A DNA stretch of 64,000 nt from contig OX457042.1 in NCBI GenBank assembly GCA_949752735.1, positions 60,549,468 to 60,613,467 on the forward strand. Reading direction: 5' to 3'. A program made the position numbers and the translations under genes. How positions within the stretch are numbered: position 1 is the stretch's first letter; each line of letters begins with the position of its first letter. Positions 43,605 to 54,488 of this stretch are shown here, one piece after another. The notes under the pieces were generated by a model. The model did no database searches and was not told where the DNA came from. It saw nothing but the letters and a program-made list of their open reading frames with translations. The DNA comes from Lumbricus terrestris. Taxonomy: Eukaryota; Annelida; Clitellata; Crassiclitellata; Lumbricidae.

Positions 43605-43810
43605 ATGTCTTGTGCTGTTCATCGTCATCGCTGTCTTCATAAAACCCTACGACAACATCGCTCACAATGGATGTCTACTATGAACACCGCTTCTGGAGAA
43701 TCAGATTTAATTACGAAGACATCTTCGCCATCTTGGACATCTTCAAGGTGTCTATCTTCTGCGTCATTCCGGCATTTCCCACCCTCTTTAATGTCACCAA
43801 AGTCTCTTTA
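43605..43810 (+). other. Open frame cut by the hAT insertion
   Basis: Frames open here (43605-43829 and 43667-43912). One frame would continue after the hAT (48111-48343: QVTRLTNDHLQNDF and onward) if the insertion were removed, giving about 125 codons. No domain recognised; it could be LINE ORF1 debris or chance. Confidence 0.25.
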
Positions 43811-44802
43811 CAGTGCCGGTATCGCGTGACAGAGTCTCCCCCCCTAAAAGTCTCCCCCCGGAGACTCTATTTCGAAACAGATTCTCCCCCCGGAGGATCT
43901 GTTTCAGAATAGATTCGCCCCCCGGAGACTTTATTCTGAAATAAAGTCTCCGGGGGGAGAGAATATTTCACCCCCTGTCGAAACAAAGTCTCCCCGGGGA
44001 GACTTTATTTCAACGCGCGATTTGATACAGTCGCATCATATTTATTTATACTAAAATATGTCTGAAAGTTTGTCCATCTTTTTGAATATTCTTTTGAAAC
44101 AATTTGCAAAACGTACTCTTATGAATTTGTAGTTCAACGCGACTGTTTTCATCTCACAATTTACTTTAATAACCGAGATACGGATATTTTAAAATTCGAT
44201 GTGGTAATTACTCCCGCAAAATTAAGACGCTGTTTCACCGTTATATCACGGCGCGTGTTTAAGAGGAATCACAATAATCATAAAAATGATGATAATATGA
44301 ATGGATCACCGTAAAATAAGAAAAAATAATGAAAATAATTATGGATAATAAATATCGTTTCGTATCTAAACATTTATAAAGCGCTCTTCGCCGTACGAAC
44401 TATTCAGAGGCGATCTCGGTGCATAGACACCGGGGGGAAAAGATTTTAAGATAAACTATTTCAAGCAGCGAATAGACAAAGAGCAGACGCAGACAATAAC
44501 TTTGCCCGTTGGGGAGTGGAAGTCATTCAAAGCAGGGTGTATGGTCATATTATTATTATTATTGGTCAGTCCAAATTCTGTCCATAAATCCAACTGCTAT
44601 ATCATCAAGAATTGTCCATAAATCCAACTGCTGTATCATCAAGAATTATTTTCTTCAATCCAGCTTCTAATTCGTCAAGAATTATTCTCATGATTTAATC
44701 GCGAAATGCTCTAAATAATCAATCCAGGTTTGATTTAATGAAGAATTCTTTTGATCCATCAACTTTATATCTGACTAAGCACTGTTTTCATCAACAACAT
44801 AG

Positions 44803-45060
44803 GGGAGAGCGGGGCAAGACGCCCGTGCTAACGAATATTTGAATATTCAGGCATGAAAAATTGAATGAATAGAAAATAAATGAGTGTGGCAGATACTGTA
44901 TGCCTCCTAATTATAATCACCAAGCGACAATATAATATCTTTTCATTTATGAATATTTCGACACAAAAAATACATCACCTTAAAATGGGCATCTTGCCCC
45001 ATGCATGGGGCAACCGGGCAAGATGCCCATCGGTGGGCCTTTTGCCCCAATGACAAAAAC
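44803..45060. mobile_element. Left end of a pogo/Tc1-like element
   Basis: TAGGGGAGAGCGGGGCAAGA closely resembles the pogo-like terminus at 48885 (TAGGGGAGACCAGGGC). GGGCATCTTGCCCC palindromic words follow near 44985-45030. The right end was not found. Confidence 0.45.
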
Positions 45061-45102
45061 ACATGTATATCAAATGAAATTTAAAGGTTTTATTGTTCAC
45101 AG

Positions 45103-45248
45103 CATATGTATGTACGTATGTATGTATGTATGTATGTATGTATGTATGTATGTATGTATGTATGTATGTATGTATGTATGTATGTATGTATGTATGTATG
45201 TATGTATGTATGTATGTATGTATGTATGTATGTATGTATATATATATG
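45103..45248. repeat. (GTAT)n microsatellite
   Basis: About 35 ATGT/GTAT units, slightly decayed at the 3' edge. Overlapping frames of Met-Tyr-Val-Cys and His-Thr-Tyr-Ile repeats are artefacts. Confidence 0.97.
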
Positions 45249-45399
45249 TATGTATATATCTTCAATAGTTGTTTCAGTTAATATAGGCCCTAAGTCCATT
45301 TTAGCCGATGACAAACGTTTACACAGAAATATCGATAATTTGCGTTCTAGGCCTAATAAAAAAAAATTGACATTATTTGTATTTATTTTTAGTAAACTT

Positions 45400-45937
45400 G
45401 CATCCTGTTATCAAAAGACAAATTAATTAGCATGAAAATAGCCCTTCATTCCCTCTATATAATGGCATAATTTATTGCACTTTAAAAAATTATTTGATGC
45501 GTTATACTACGGCTATTAGTCGAATAAGCATGCTAATTTTATGAAAATTTCACCTATTTTAACATATTTTAATTTATTTTTAACACTTCAGGTTATCAAA
45601 ACACAAATTGGTTAGCATGGTAAATTTGGAAATGTACCCTCACATTCCCTCTATACAATGGCATAATTTATTTCTCTTCATAATAAATGACGGATAAGAT
45701 TTAGTTGATTATCTAATTATTATCCACCCCCCCCCCCTGGTACCTTGGGTATATCGGGTGTAACTTTTGAACGGTAGGGGGCATCATCAAAAGTTTTACC
45801 TCACAATGTGTGCCAATGAAGCAAGCCTCTACAGTCTACACTCTACAGCTACCTAAAACGTCAAAATTTTATTCTATAAAAACAAATTTGATTTTTTAAG
45901 CCTTTGGGGGTAATACTACCCCATGGTATCCCGATGG
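45400..45937 (-). mobile_element. piggyBac family fragment
   Basis: The right end TGGTATCCCGATGG abuts TTAA (45938-45941). Inward it is the reverse complement of 7590-7760, with shared AACTTTTGAACGGTAGGGG and ATTGGCACACATT. Further left, CATTCCCTCTATACAATGG matches 8668-8690 across the hAT insertion point in that copy. Confidence 0.78.
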
Positions 45938-47034
45938 TTAAACTGAGCTTTGGCGTCTGGAAATTATTATCGGTAAAAAGGTAAAATAGAAGCTGATAAA
46001 TAAAAAAATGCTCGATAATCTATTGCTTTAGCATTATTAGGCCTATTTTCATGAATTACACTTCTACATTGGCATGAATAAATTGAATAGCCCTACGTTT
46101 CATCAGTCAAGCTTCTATTTGAGCAATAATTGCTTTTTTGATCGATCTATTCAATTTACATATAAAAAGCAATTGTTTTTCATCAAGCCAGCTCCAATTG
46201 GTGCAAGAATCTATTCATCGTTCGCATTCCTATTTAAGTGAAAATACTTTCACCAATCCGTCTTCTATTTAGCAGGAATTCTTTTCGTCAATCCATTCAA
46301 TGGTGAATAATTTAGAACGCTACAATGATATTTATATTACAAAGAGTTCTTGCTAAAATAGCATGTATTGATGGAGGTAATTCTTGCTTAAATTGAGGTT
46401 GGATTGATGAAAATAGCCCTTTCTTATATGGAAGCTCCACGACGAGACAATTTAATAACCCAGGCCTACTAACGTACAGATTAAGCTTAAATGTATCATA
46501 CTAATGGACGTAATCGTAGCATAGTTATTAGTTATAGCACCTCTGGTTTATATATTTGTAAACTACCCATGGATCTAATTAGACTAACTATAAATTAGAT
46601 CCATAGGTAGTCTATTAATTTTGAGCCTAATCTCTCCGCTGCGCTTTATTGACATAAGTGGTCCGACATCCAGTGACGCTAGGCCTATAACTATGCTACA
46701 ATTGCGCCCATCAGTACAACACATTTAACTTACTTCATGAGATTTTCATAGGGCCTATTACGTCAAATTTATTAATGTCCAATTTCACTAATGAACACAA
46801 AGTCATTTCTTTAAGAAAATATACACGTTAAGTCTGGAAATATAGGGGGCGAATTTTAGTAGGGAGAGACTTTGTATCGTAGAGGGGAGAGTCTATTTCA
46901 ATGGGGGAGACTTTGTTCCGATACAGAGTCTCCCCCCGGAGACTCTGTATCAGCAAGGGGGAGACTCTGTTTCGGGGGGAGACTTTATTTCGTGACACCG
47001 GCGTTAGCACCCCCCGAACCCCCGGCCGGGGGCC

Positions 47035-47345
47035 TCGAGTTTGAAGGGGCCCCAAATTTAGCTGGTCAATATGCCTAGTTGGGACTGTACAGACCCGGTC
47101 GGGTGCATGCCTCAACTAACCATATGGCACTGCCATAGCAGACCTAAAGCAAATATCATACTGATATAGGCGTAAGCATAAAACCATTATAGTTTTAAAG
47201 GGGCCCCCAAATTCAGCTGGTCATTATGCTTATTTGTGACTGTACAGATCCGGTCTGGTGCATGCCTCAACTAACCATATGGCACTGCCATAGCAGACCT
47301 AAAGCAAATATCATACTGATTTTTGGCGTAAGTATAAAGCCATTT
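47035..47345. repeat. Tandem duplication of ~155 bp inside the outer hAT
   Basis: Two direct copies share GCATGCCTCAACTAACCATA and TGCCATAGCAGACCTAAAGC at an offset of about 157 bp. Internal amplification of a hAT subterminal region. Confidence 0.85.
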
Positions 47346-48110
47346 AAACCAACTCGATCAGGCAATTTCGTCCACATTCTCAAACACAACTTTTTGTAAA
47401 TTTTAACTTATTCTAATTGCTAATTGGATGAGGCCTCAAAATAAAACCTGCGTAAGGTCCAAACATTAAAGCCTGTGTTGGGTCCCAGATGTCCTTGGTA
47501 TGTGTCTGATCTCAAATTTGCAAGGGGCCCCAAATGTAGCTGGTAATTATACCTTTCATTACTGTTCATTCCTGAAACCACGCACCGAATTATGTTTTAA
47601 CGCAAATCATACAAAATAATAGTACGCAAACCAATAGAGCATTGTCCTTCAACCAAAGAAGAGACTTGGGGGGGGGGGGTGTGGACAGAGGCATGGCCCC
47701 ACAATTTGTGGTTGGGACGGAATCCATGTATCCTCAATATTTCAGAAATATTTCATAAGTATCCTCCACTGTCCATCAATAATAGATCTAATCATTTTGT
47801 TAAGATAACAGCCTATAAATGCTACCATTACAGTTGGCAAATCGGACAAATTTAAACAATGGAGAGGGGACACAATGAAGTCCTAAACCACGACTAACAG
47901 CATTGAAAAATGAGCAATTTTTGTAAAGACGACAGCTTAAAATTCTACCATTACAGCATGGAAATTCGAAAAAACTTAACAATTGGGAGGGGACATTTAT
48001 TTAAGTCTTTCAGCACTTATATTATGAGAAATTTTGCTGAGGTGACAGCTCAAGGTATGGGGGCCTCAAGTTTTTTTGGGGGGGCCTCCGGTACCCTAGC
48101 GCCGGCACTG

Positions 48111-48886
48111 TCTCTCAAGTGACAAGGCTGACTAATGACCACCTCCAAAATGACTTCACGTCATCCATTGCCTCTATGGACTCAGCTTTGGCCTCTGCCG
48201 CCATGGTCCAAGCAACCTCCAGCAGACCACATTGCATGGATCAGAGCAACTTCTATCTGGCGGTCATGCTTTTCCTCGTTTCGACAAGTTATGGTTATGT
48301 GTCTTTGCCTATGAGTGCTGATGCACTTTTGTTGTCTGTATAAATTATGCATGTCTATGTTCTTGGTTCAATAAGTGAAATCACTTATGGATTACACGGT
48401 CTTAAATCGTCTGAAACTAAACCAACGCGGAGGGAAGAGTAGGTCTACGATCTCGAGAGAGTGTCTAATTCATGTTTAAGGTGAGACTGTGTATCTAACA
48501 TCCGTTGTTAATTATTATAGCCACTAAATAATGGATGAGAAAACATAACTAATGTGTCAAAAAGATAAGAAAAGATAACATAACATAAGAAAAGAATGTT
48601 CTTTAATAAACCAATTGCTATCCGCATTTTGGTGTAGCCTACATGCATGGTAGAATAAGCAAACGTAGGCCTACGTCATTTGTTAGTTATAGCCAATCAA
48701 TGTCAAATATTTTATACTAGGGCCTAGCAAAAACAAATATTCCTGAATCCAATATAAATAATGTTCTTTTAATGACCAACTATTATGTTATGCTGCACTT
48801 TGGTGTAGGCATGATATCTAAATAAGACAAAGCATCCTCGAATAAATCTAGCCTAAGCTTATTATGTTGTGAATGTGCATTTAATA
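48111..48886. other. Unassigned DNA
   Basis: Contains the open stretch 48119-48343 discussed at 43605. The remainder is AT-rich with several AGGCCTA words and no recognised element. Confidence 0.35.
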
Positions 48887-51045
48887 GGGGAGACCAGGGC
48901 TAAAAGTAACAGGGGCAGGTTGTAACTTTGTAAAAATAAGAAAAACTGAAATTCCGGAAGCCAGCGTATGGACGTCATAGCATGCGGCATATCGTTCCCG
49001 TTTTATGTTCCTTTCGACTTTGCTTGCATTACACCATAACAGAGTCGTTTTTCCAAAAGTGTGATTTTTGCTACTAAAAGTAAGTTTTTGAATTCGTATT
49101 GTTTTTCTCATTGCTTTCGTTTGGCGCACGATATTCTTACTTACTGTTGGTCAATGCGAAGCTTGTTTATGTTAGATTACATGACAGGATGAAACATTTC
49201 GTCAATTAACATGGAGTTTGAAAATTTTTACGTAATCATCTTAGACGTGTGATCGGGGCAGGTTGTAACAAATTTGAAGGGGCTTGTTGTAACGTGTTAC
49301 AACTTGCCCCAAAACCACCTTCAATGTTTTAAAAGATTTCTTTTTGCTTGAATCCTGCCAAATTATTTTAAACTGTAGGCCTAGATAAGGACTTACAAAC
49401 GGAAAAGTTCTAGAGGAGAAACCACACTGGTTGAAATGAAAGAAACGGCAGGAGAGGTGACTAACCATGCATAACCGACCTTGCCGTACAGTTGCGAAGA
49501 AATTCAACATGATTATGCCATGTTACTCTTTTCCGGTTTGTTAAAAAACTGCAAAGGTCAAGTGATGAAAGGTTTCTAATGGGTACAAACGAAGTAGGCG
49601 GTCGTTGGCCGAGGATGATCAATTGATTACTGCGGATTCAGCTTCTGCAAACGACAATGCCCAGCCGTAAACTTCACCTCTTGCTGAAGCAGACCTACAG
49701 TAGAATGTTGCATCGCTATTCGAGCCTCGGCCAGACACTTCACCTTCTCGAGACGTAGGCCTATCTATGGCGTCAGAATCGGAGGAGTTTCACGACATGA
49801 TTCAAGAACAACTCTGCTCAGTTGGCTGACGTGATTCCTTGTGAATCTCAGATTCCAGATGTTACTAATGTAGCCGCTGCCGGTTGGACAATCTCATCTA
49901 CGTCCACTTCTTGCCCTATTATTTCCTCCTCATATGTTATAGGCTATTACTCTCTTTCACTAAATCTGATGACGATAATCATCAGCCTCTGTCAGCATGC
50001 CTGCTTCAAGGCAGCATCAGTCACCATCATCATCAGCAGCAGCATTACAGTCACCTGCATGCAGGCTTCTCAAATGACCGCCAGAATTCGTCCTTTGATC
50101 ATGTCTTAGTGATGCCTCACCAAAAAGCAGGGGAACGACAAGTTACTATAAAAGTGGAAAAAGCGAAGGCCTGCTGCAAGTCTAGCGGACTCGTAGCACA
50201 CGCCAGAAAAACGGCTGCTGGAAGAAGAACAAGAGAAAAAGAACGAGAAGTCTACAAAAAGAAACTTGAAATAAAGAAGAACCAGGCTGGAAAGGAAAAA
50301 AACAATTGGACTGGTGACAAAACTTAAACAAGAACAAGAAGGTTGTCAATGGTCCCAAGACACAGAAACTGGCAAAGAAAAAGATTCTTAAAAATGCGGA
50401 AAGCATCCAGTTTATCCACTTCGGAAGACGACTGATTTTGTCTTATTTGTTGTGATTCATTCGGTGCTTTGAGGAAAATAAATCGACGGGTGAAAAACAA
50501 CTAGACAGGAAAAAGAAGACTAGCAATGGTCTCAAGAAACAGAAAGTACCAAACAAGAAGAAGATTCTTCAGAAAAGAAGTACCTCGAACGCTGGCGATT
50601 ACTTTTTTAGTCTTTTTGTGCTGTCAGAAACAAAAAGAAAGGCTGTCTCCAATGTTTGGCTTGTAAGAAGTGACCTCAAATGGATTGCACTGATGGCGCT
50701 GTGAATTATTTCTGCCATAAGTGTGTTTCAGACGACTTGGAATGACAGTAGGGCCTAGACTACATGTGTTGTGTTACATCCAACCCCAATGCTAAAAGCA
50801 TTGTTACAATTTACCCCAGGTCTTGTTACAACCAACCCCAAGCCGGGGCAAATTGTGACACAAAACAAATATTTTTTTGACCTCATTTATTTCCTAAAGT
50901 AATATAGTGAGACATTTGAAATTTTGCCTAATTATAAAGCTTTCATGAAGGTTTTCACTGATATATTGTGTACCGTACTTGGAGGAATAGTTCTGCCGTA
51001 AGTCGATGAAATGTGTAAATTGTTACTTTTAGCCCCGGTCTACCC
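48887..51045 (+). mobile_element. Pogo-like deletion derivative, TA duplication
   Basis: The ends GGGGAGACCAGGGCTAAAAG and CTTTTAGCCCCGGTCTACCC are inverted repeats next to TA (48885-48886 and 51046-51047). Subterminal words GGGGCAGGTTGTAAC and GTTACAANNNACCCC repeat on each side. The body retains a Lys-rich frame (to 50327) and a small Cys-rich relic at 50644-50745. Confidence 0.78.
50644..50745 (+). pseudogene. PHD-like zinc-finger tail of a pogo-type transposase
   Basis: Reading frame CLQCLACKK, stop, PQMDCTDGAVNYFCHKC, SDDLE, then stop. The Cys/His spacing matches the Cys-rich C-terminal finger found on many invertebrate pogo/Tigger-like DDE transposases. A TGA stands where Trp is usual. 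The catalytic core is deleted. Confidence 0.6.
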
Positions 51046-51199
51046 TAACAATCACCGACATCCAATTGTATCGAGCGAACGGTAAAGGCAGGTGGTAACA
51101 GGCCATTATTAAATCTGTACATGAAGTCCAAGGTTTGAGCTGTCCGGATTTGGGTTATATTTATTTACATGTAAGAGATTGAGTTATCATCCATCAACT

Positions 51200-51763
51200 C
51201 TGCCATTGTCCAGTGCTGGTCAGTTGTTGATGGTCAGTTGTTGATGGTCAGTTGGTCATCGTTCATTCTGTGGATCTACGGATCAGACGCAGAACTTATT
51301 CGGTCGAATCAGTTGCCAGCATATTTCAAGTGGCCTTATCATGCAGTAGAAACATCCATCGAGAATTATGTCATCATTAACGAATGGAGGGAAGACGCAA
51401 ATGATGGACGGAGCCTGGTCTATTTCGACAGAGAGCGTAACGAGGTGGGGCATCTGTGAGTTGACCAGAGATGGACAGACGGTCATCGGTCGTTTTATTC
51501 CTTAAAACCAAACACAACAACTGAGTGATACGGACTATCTAGCAGTCGATTCAGACGATCGAGTGTTGGTGGCTGACAAAGGTAATGACAGAGTGATTCT
51601 CTTGGATTCCGATCTTAACTGGAATCGAAATCTTCTCTCGACAAAGAAAGAAACAGAAGAAACAAAAATCCTTTCGTCAAACAGATTGTACTGCGATGAA
51701 TGTGAGAGACAATTGATCGTCGTTGACAATAATTGCATTGTTCTGTTGCTATTTTCACTTTGA
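51200..51763 (+). pseudogene. Dead paralogue of the propeller exon
   Basis: Homologous to 37340-38126. It begins inside the exon (VSSNGQLLVV region, here scrambled by a short duplication GGTCAGTTGTTGAT), then WIYGSDAELIRSNQLP and HAVETSIENYVIINEW. A frameshift follows near 51450, a stop in SELTRDGQTVIGRFIP*, and the last blades are LAVDSDDRVLVADKGNDRVI and DSDLNWNRNLLS. The first half of the propeller is missing; the pogo-like element ends about 150 bp upstream. It lacks the acidic insert and the 116-bp duplication of the live gene. Confidence 0.85.
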
Positions 51764-51814
51764 ATTGAAATTAAATTCACTTATCTTCAACAGATTCTCA
51801 CAAACAAATCATTT

Positions 51815-52025
51815 TACGGTGGTGTAGTGGGCATGAATTCGTTGCCTTGCAGCCGGAGAGTTGCAGGTTCGAATCCACCTCAAACCGCCGTGGAGGGATC
51901 TTGAGCAAGTTCTTCACTCGCAATAGCTCGCGCTTCGTAGTGAAACTCCGATGCAGTGTCCGCACCGTAGTCGGGAGCGCCTCTTAGTAGGGAGCTTGAA
52001 GGGGCGCTATAGAAATGGAGAAATA
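51815..52025 (+). mobile_element. tRNA-headed SINE with an L2/CR1-like tail
   Basis: A-box-like GGTGGTGTAGTGGGCA and B-box GGTTCGAATCC (51866-51876) form a tRNA-derived head. The body contains TTGAGCAAGTTCTTCACTCG. The 3' end GGGAGCGCCTCTTAGTAG...CTATAGAAATGG matches the LINE 3' end at 13535-13595. A second copy is at 59195-59395. Confidence 0.8.
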
Positions 52026-53026
52026 ACAAAATATAAAATGCATCCCTGCTCCGAGATGAGTTTCCAATCCATAAAAATTGTATTATGGCTATTATAGATA
52101 ATAATCCTTATTTAATATTCAACAGATAGGCCTATGCAATTGGGGCAAGGAACAGTAACTGTTGCTTTTATTTAAAATATCTTAAACCCTATTTTACAGA
52201 AATCATAAACAGTCCGTTATGTCGTTTAATATGTCGATATGCAAGAGTAGCCTATCGTAACAGGTCTGTTTTGATTGGCTGAATATCATGAACGTTGCCA
52301 GTTCTGAAGTGTCGTGGCGGAGTTTAATAAATTAATTAACCAAACATGACATGCGACTCATCTGCGATTTTTCGCCAATAATTTTCGGTGTCACGTTGTA
52401 CATTAATTTTGCTAATGCGTAATATTTACTTACCTATTCTTGCTGTTTAGGATTTTAAATATTTATTTCGGTGTCAGAATTAGGCCTAGCATTTGCCAAG
52501 TGACTCAACTGCTTCGATTGTGACACGCCTAGCCTACATGTCACGTCTCCGCTGCATAGTGCATACGGTACATTTTACATGACGGGCGATATAATTATGC
52601 GGAGCTGAAACCCAAAGGTTATTTTATTACTCTCCTCCAGCGTTTGATTGCCATAACCTCACGCAGTTGTAATTAATCGAGGATAATGTCTTCTAAAGTG
52701 CAACGAATAGGTCTCACTGGCGTAGTGATAGGCCTACGGTATTCGCTAATAATGTGCCGTTGCCACTAGACAAAGTTTATCTAAACATAGAGACAATCTA
52801 TTTACATCCTGGATTCTAAAGAGCCACATCCTAAAACTTTGTGGGCCTACTTGTGAACGATCGCGAAAGATAATGATGTTTCTCGCTTCATCTCATGCTC
52901 CTAGAATTATAGATTTCGATGTCCACTTTTTTGAAAAATCAACCTAACACTATCCGTTATCGCGGTGTCATGGGTTATGTCCTCAGCCATCTAGCTTAAC
53001 TGGAAACGCTTTCTAAAGCTCTATAT

Positions 53027-53169
53027 CGACTGTATAGATGACAAACGTGATATGTCCAATGCGTTTTAGAGAGTTCATATCACGTTTTAGAGAGTTCATA
53101 TCACGTTTTAGAGAGTTCATATCACGTTTTAGAGAGTTCATATCACGTTTGTCCTCTCTAATACAGTCG
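53027..53169. mobile_element. 143-bp MITE with internal 21-bp tandem units
   Basis: The termini CGACTGTATAGATGACAAAC and GTTTGTCCTCTCTAATACAG...CG are inverted repeats, flanked by ATAT (53023-53026 and 53170-53173). The loop is a run of TATCACGTTTTAGAGAGTTCA, four full units. The partner locus near 41560 keeps the empty site (CTCTATATGCCAG). Confidence 0.88.
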
Positions 53170-53627
53170 ATATGCCAGTGCAGAATAGTTCTATGTCCAT
53201 AAATTTGGTAAGTCTTTTAAAGCTATAGAGGCACAATCATGTCTACATCAAATAGAATGCGATATTTTGTATCACGTGCTTGTTAGATATTACTGCAATC
53301 GAGGGATGCGTGAAATATTTCCATACTGCGTTATGTCCATAGCCAATGACAGTGATAAATTAGAACACGTGACTCGGACTTAAACCTTTAGGCTATTATA
53401 GCATAGCTGCATTACCGTTGCCTGGAATAATAGTGGCGCCTAGGCGACTCGCAAAAAGCGAAATGTAGATGATTGCTTTATCTGGCAGTACGAATCCAAG
53501 ATTAAAAGGGCAGCTTTTCAGAATTTTATTAGCATTCTTTGAAATAGTTGGAGTCAAACGGCATTTTGACAATGCGACGTCACTTCAAATGGTTGTATAG
53601 CAGAGTTGCTCATGGGTGTACTGTAGG

Positions 53628-54475
53628 CTACCGGTTTTTGTAGTGCGTCCCGGTGTCCCGACAACTCAGGCAAAATGGCAGAATTGTCGCGGTTTTTTGA
53701 CAAGAAGGAAAGTTGGATCTTGAAAACATCATTTTTTTGTTAATTACCCAAAAAGAAGTCGTAGCAAAAGAGAATTGGTCAATCGGTTGGTCGCGCCAGG
53801 GTTGCTGCCGTTAGATCACTCATATCAGCACTGACATTTTTACCAAGTTCTTTCAACTTAAAATGCTGCCATTGAGAGATGGATTTTTAAAAAATCGGAT
53901 GGTGAGTAGAACAATCTTTCCCCAAACCCCTTTCCGCCGGTCCCTCTTGTGCGCCCCAGAAACCTTAAATCTTTCTCTGGACAACTGATTACACGCTGTG
54001 CGCCGATTTAGAATGTTCTTGATTATAAGAGTAGGCCTCTAACGCACTCAGTGTACTGACTGCAAGAGCAGATTGGAGATTTCTACATTGAAGTCATTAC
54101 TCATAATTAATGAGTTACGCTCAAATAACGTTCGCGGAACAGAACTCAGGACTAACTAAAAATGCACTCTTCCGAGAAATATCAATGATTTCAAACTTCT
54201 TCAAAGTATGCAGTTTACATTATCGGCAACAATAGCCTATAACAGTTATGCCTGCTTTGACTGGAGCAGCATATAGGGCTAGGACTTGGATCGCAGGCCT
54301 ATAGCCTAGTCGAAAATTTACGGAATTGCAATAATTATATACGTACCTCGTATTATATACGTTTCCTACACTAGCACACTTAGAAGTGTTACAATCATAA
54401 GCAAAGCATTTTCCTAAGAATAGATAATTTCCCAAAAGTGTACCGGATTTTGATGGGCAGAAAATGGTCACTCTA
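53628..54475 (+). mobile_element. hAT MITE copy C (TAGGGTGACC family)
   Basis: The left terminus is damaged (starts around GTAGGCTACCGGTTTTTGTA), but CGTCCCGGTGTCCCGACAAC follows as in copy A. The right end is AATGGTCACTCTA (to 54475). The body aligns with 17800-18760. The insertion predates the segmental duplication, because the partner begins the same element at 42624. Confidence 0.75.
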
Positions 54476-54488
54476 TTCTAAGACCACC

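Larger units (their letters stand above)
43820..46997. mobile_element. Inner element with GGAGACTTTATTTCG words, CCGG duplication
   Basis: Inserted in the outer hAT with CCGG on both sides (43816-43819 and 46998-47001). The termini TATCGCGTGACAGAGTCTCC and GGAGACTTTATTTCGTGACA are imperfect inverted repeats. Subterminal blocks (43826-44015 and 46860-46985) are packed with GGAGACTCTATTTCG words and their complements. Next inward on each side come CCAGCTTCTATTT units (44570-44770 and 46080-46440), mirroring the element at 5622. The core holds a pogo-like end, a GTAT array and a piggyBac fragment. Confidence 0.75.
43811..48110. mobile_element. Outer hAT element, TIR CAGTGCCGGCG, interrupted
   Basis: Left end CAGTGCCGG (43811), right end CGCCGGCACTG (to 48110). 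Target duplication TCTCTTTA/TCTCTCAA has 5 of 8 matching. After the left nine bases a 3.2 kb element intervenes, and the hAT resumes at 46998 (CCGGCGTTAGCACCCCCC). Both ends carry GGGGGCCTC-type subterminal words. Without the insert the hAT is about 1.1 kb and non-coding. Confidence 0.82.
51764..53700. other. Segmental duplicate of 38127-42680
   Basis: Collinear matches run from the propeller stop codon to the GGGTGACC hAT: ATCGCGGTGTCATGGGTTAT (52960), CTTAACTGGAAACGCTTT (52995), GTGCAGAATAGTTCTATGTC (53178) and TTTTGTATCACGTGCTTGTT (53264). It lacks the hAT and the solo LTR found in the partner, and has its own SINE and 143-bp MITE. Confidence 0.88.

Noticed and set aside
44975..45426. Met-Tyr-Val-Cys and His-Thr-Tyr-Ile repeat frames
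   Set aside because: Microsatellite translation in all frames of (GTAT)n.
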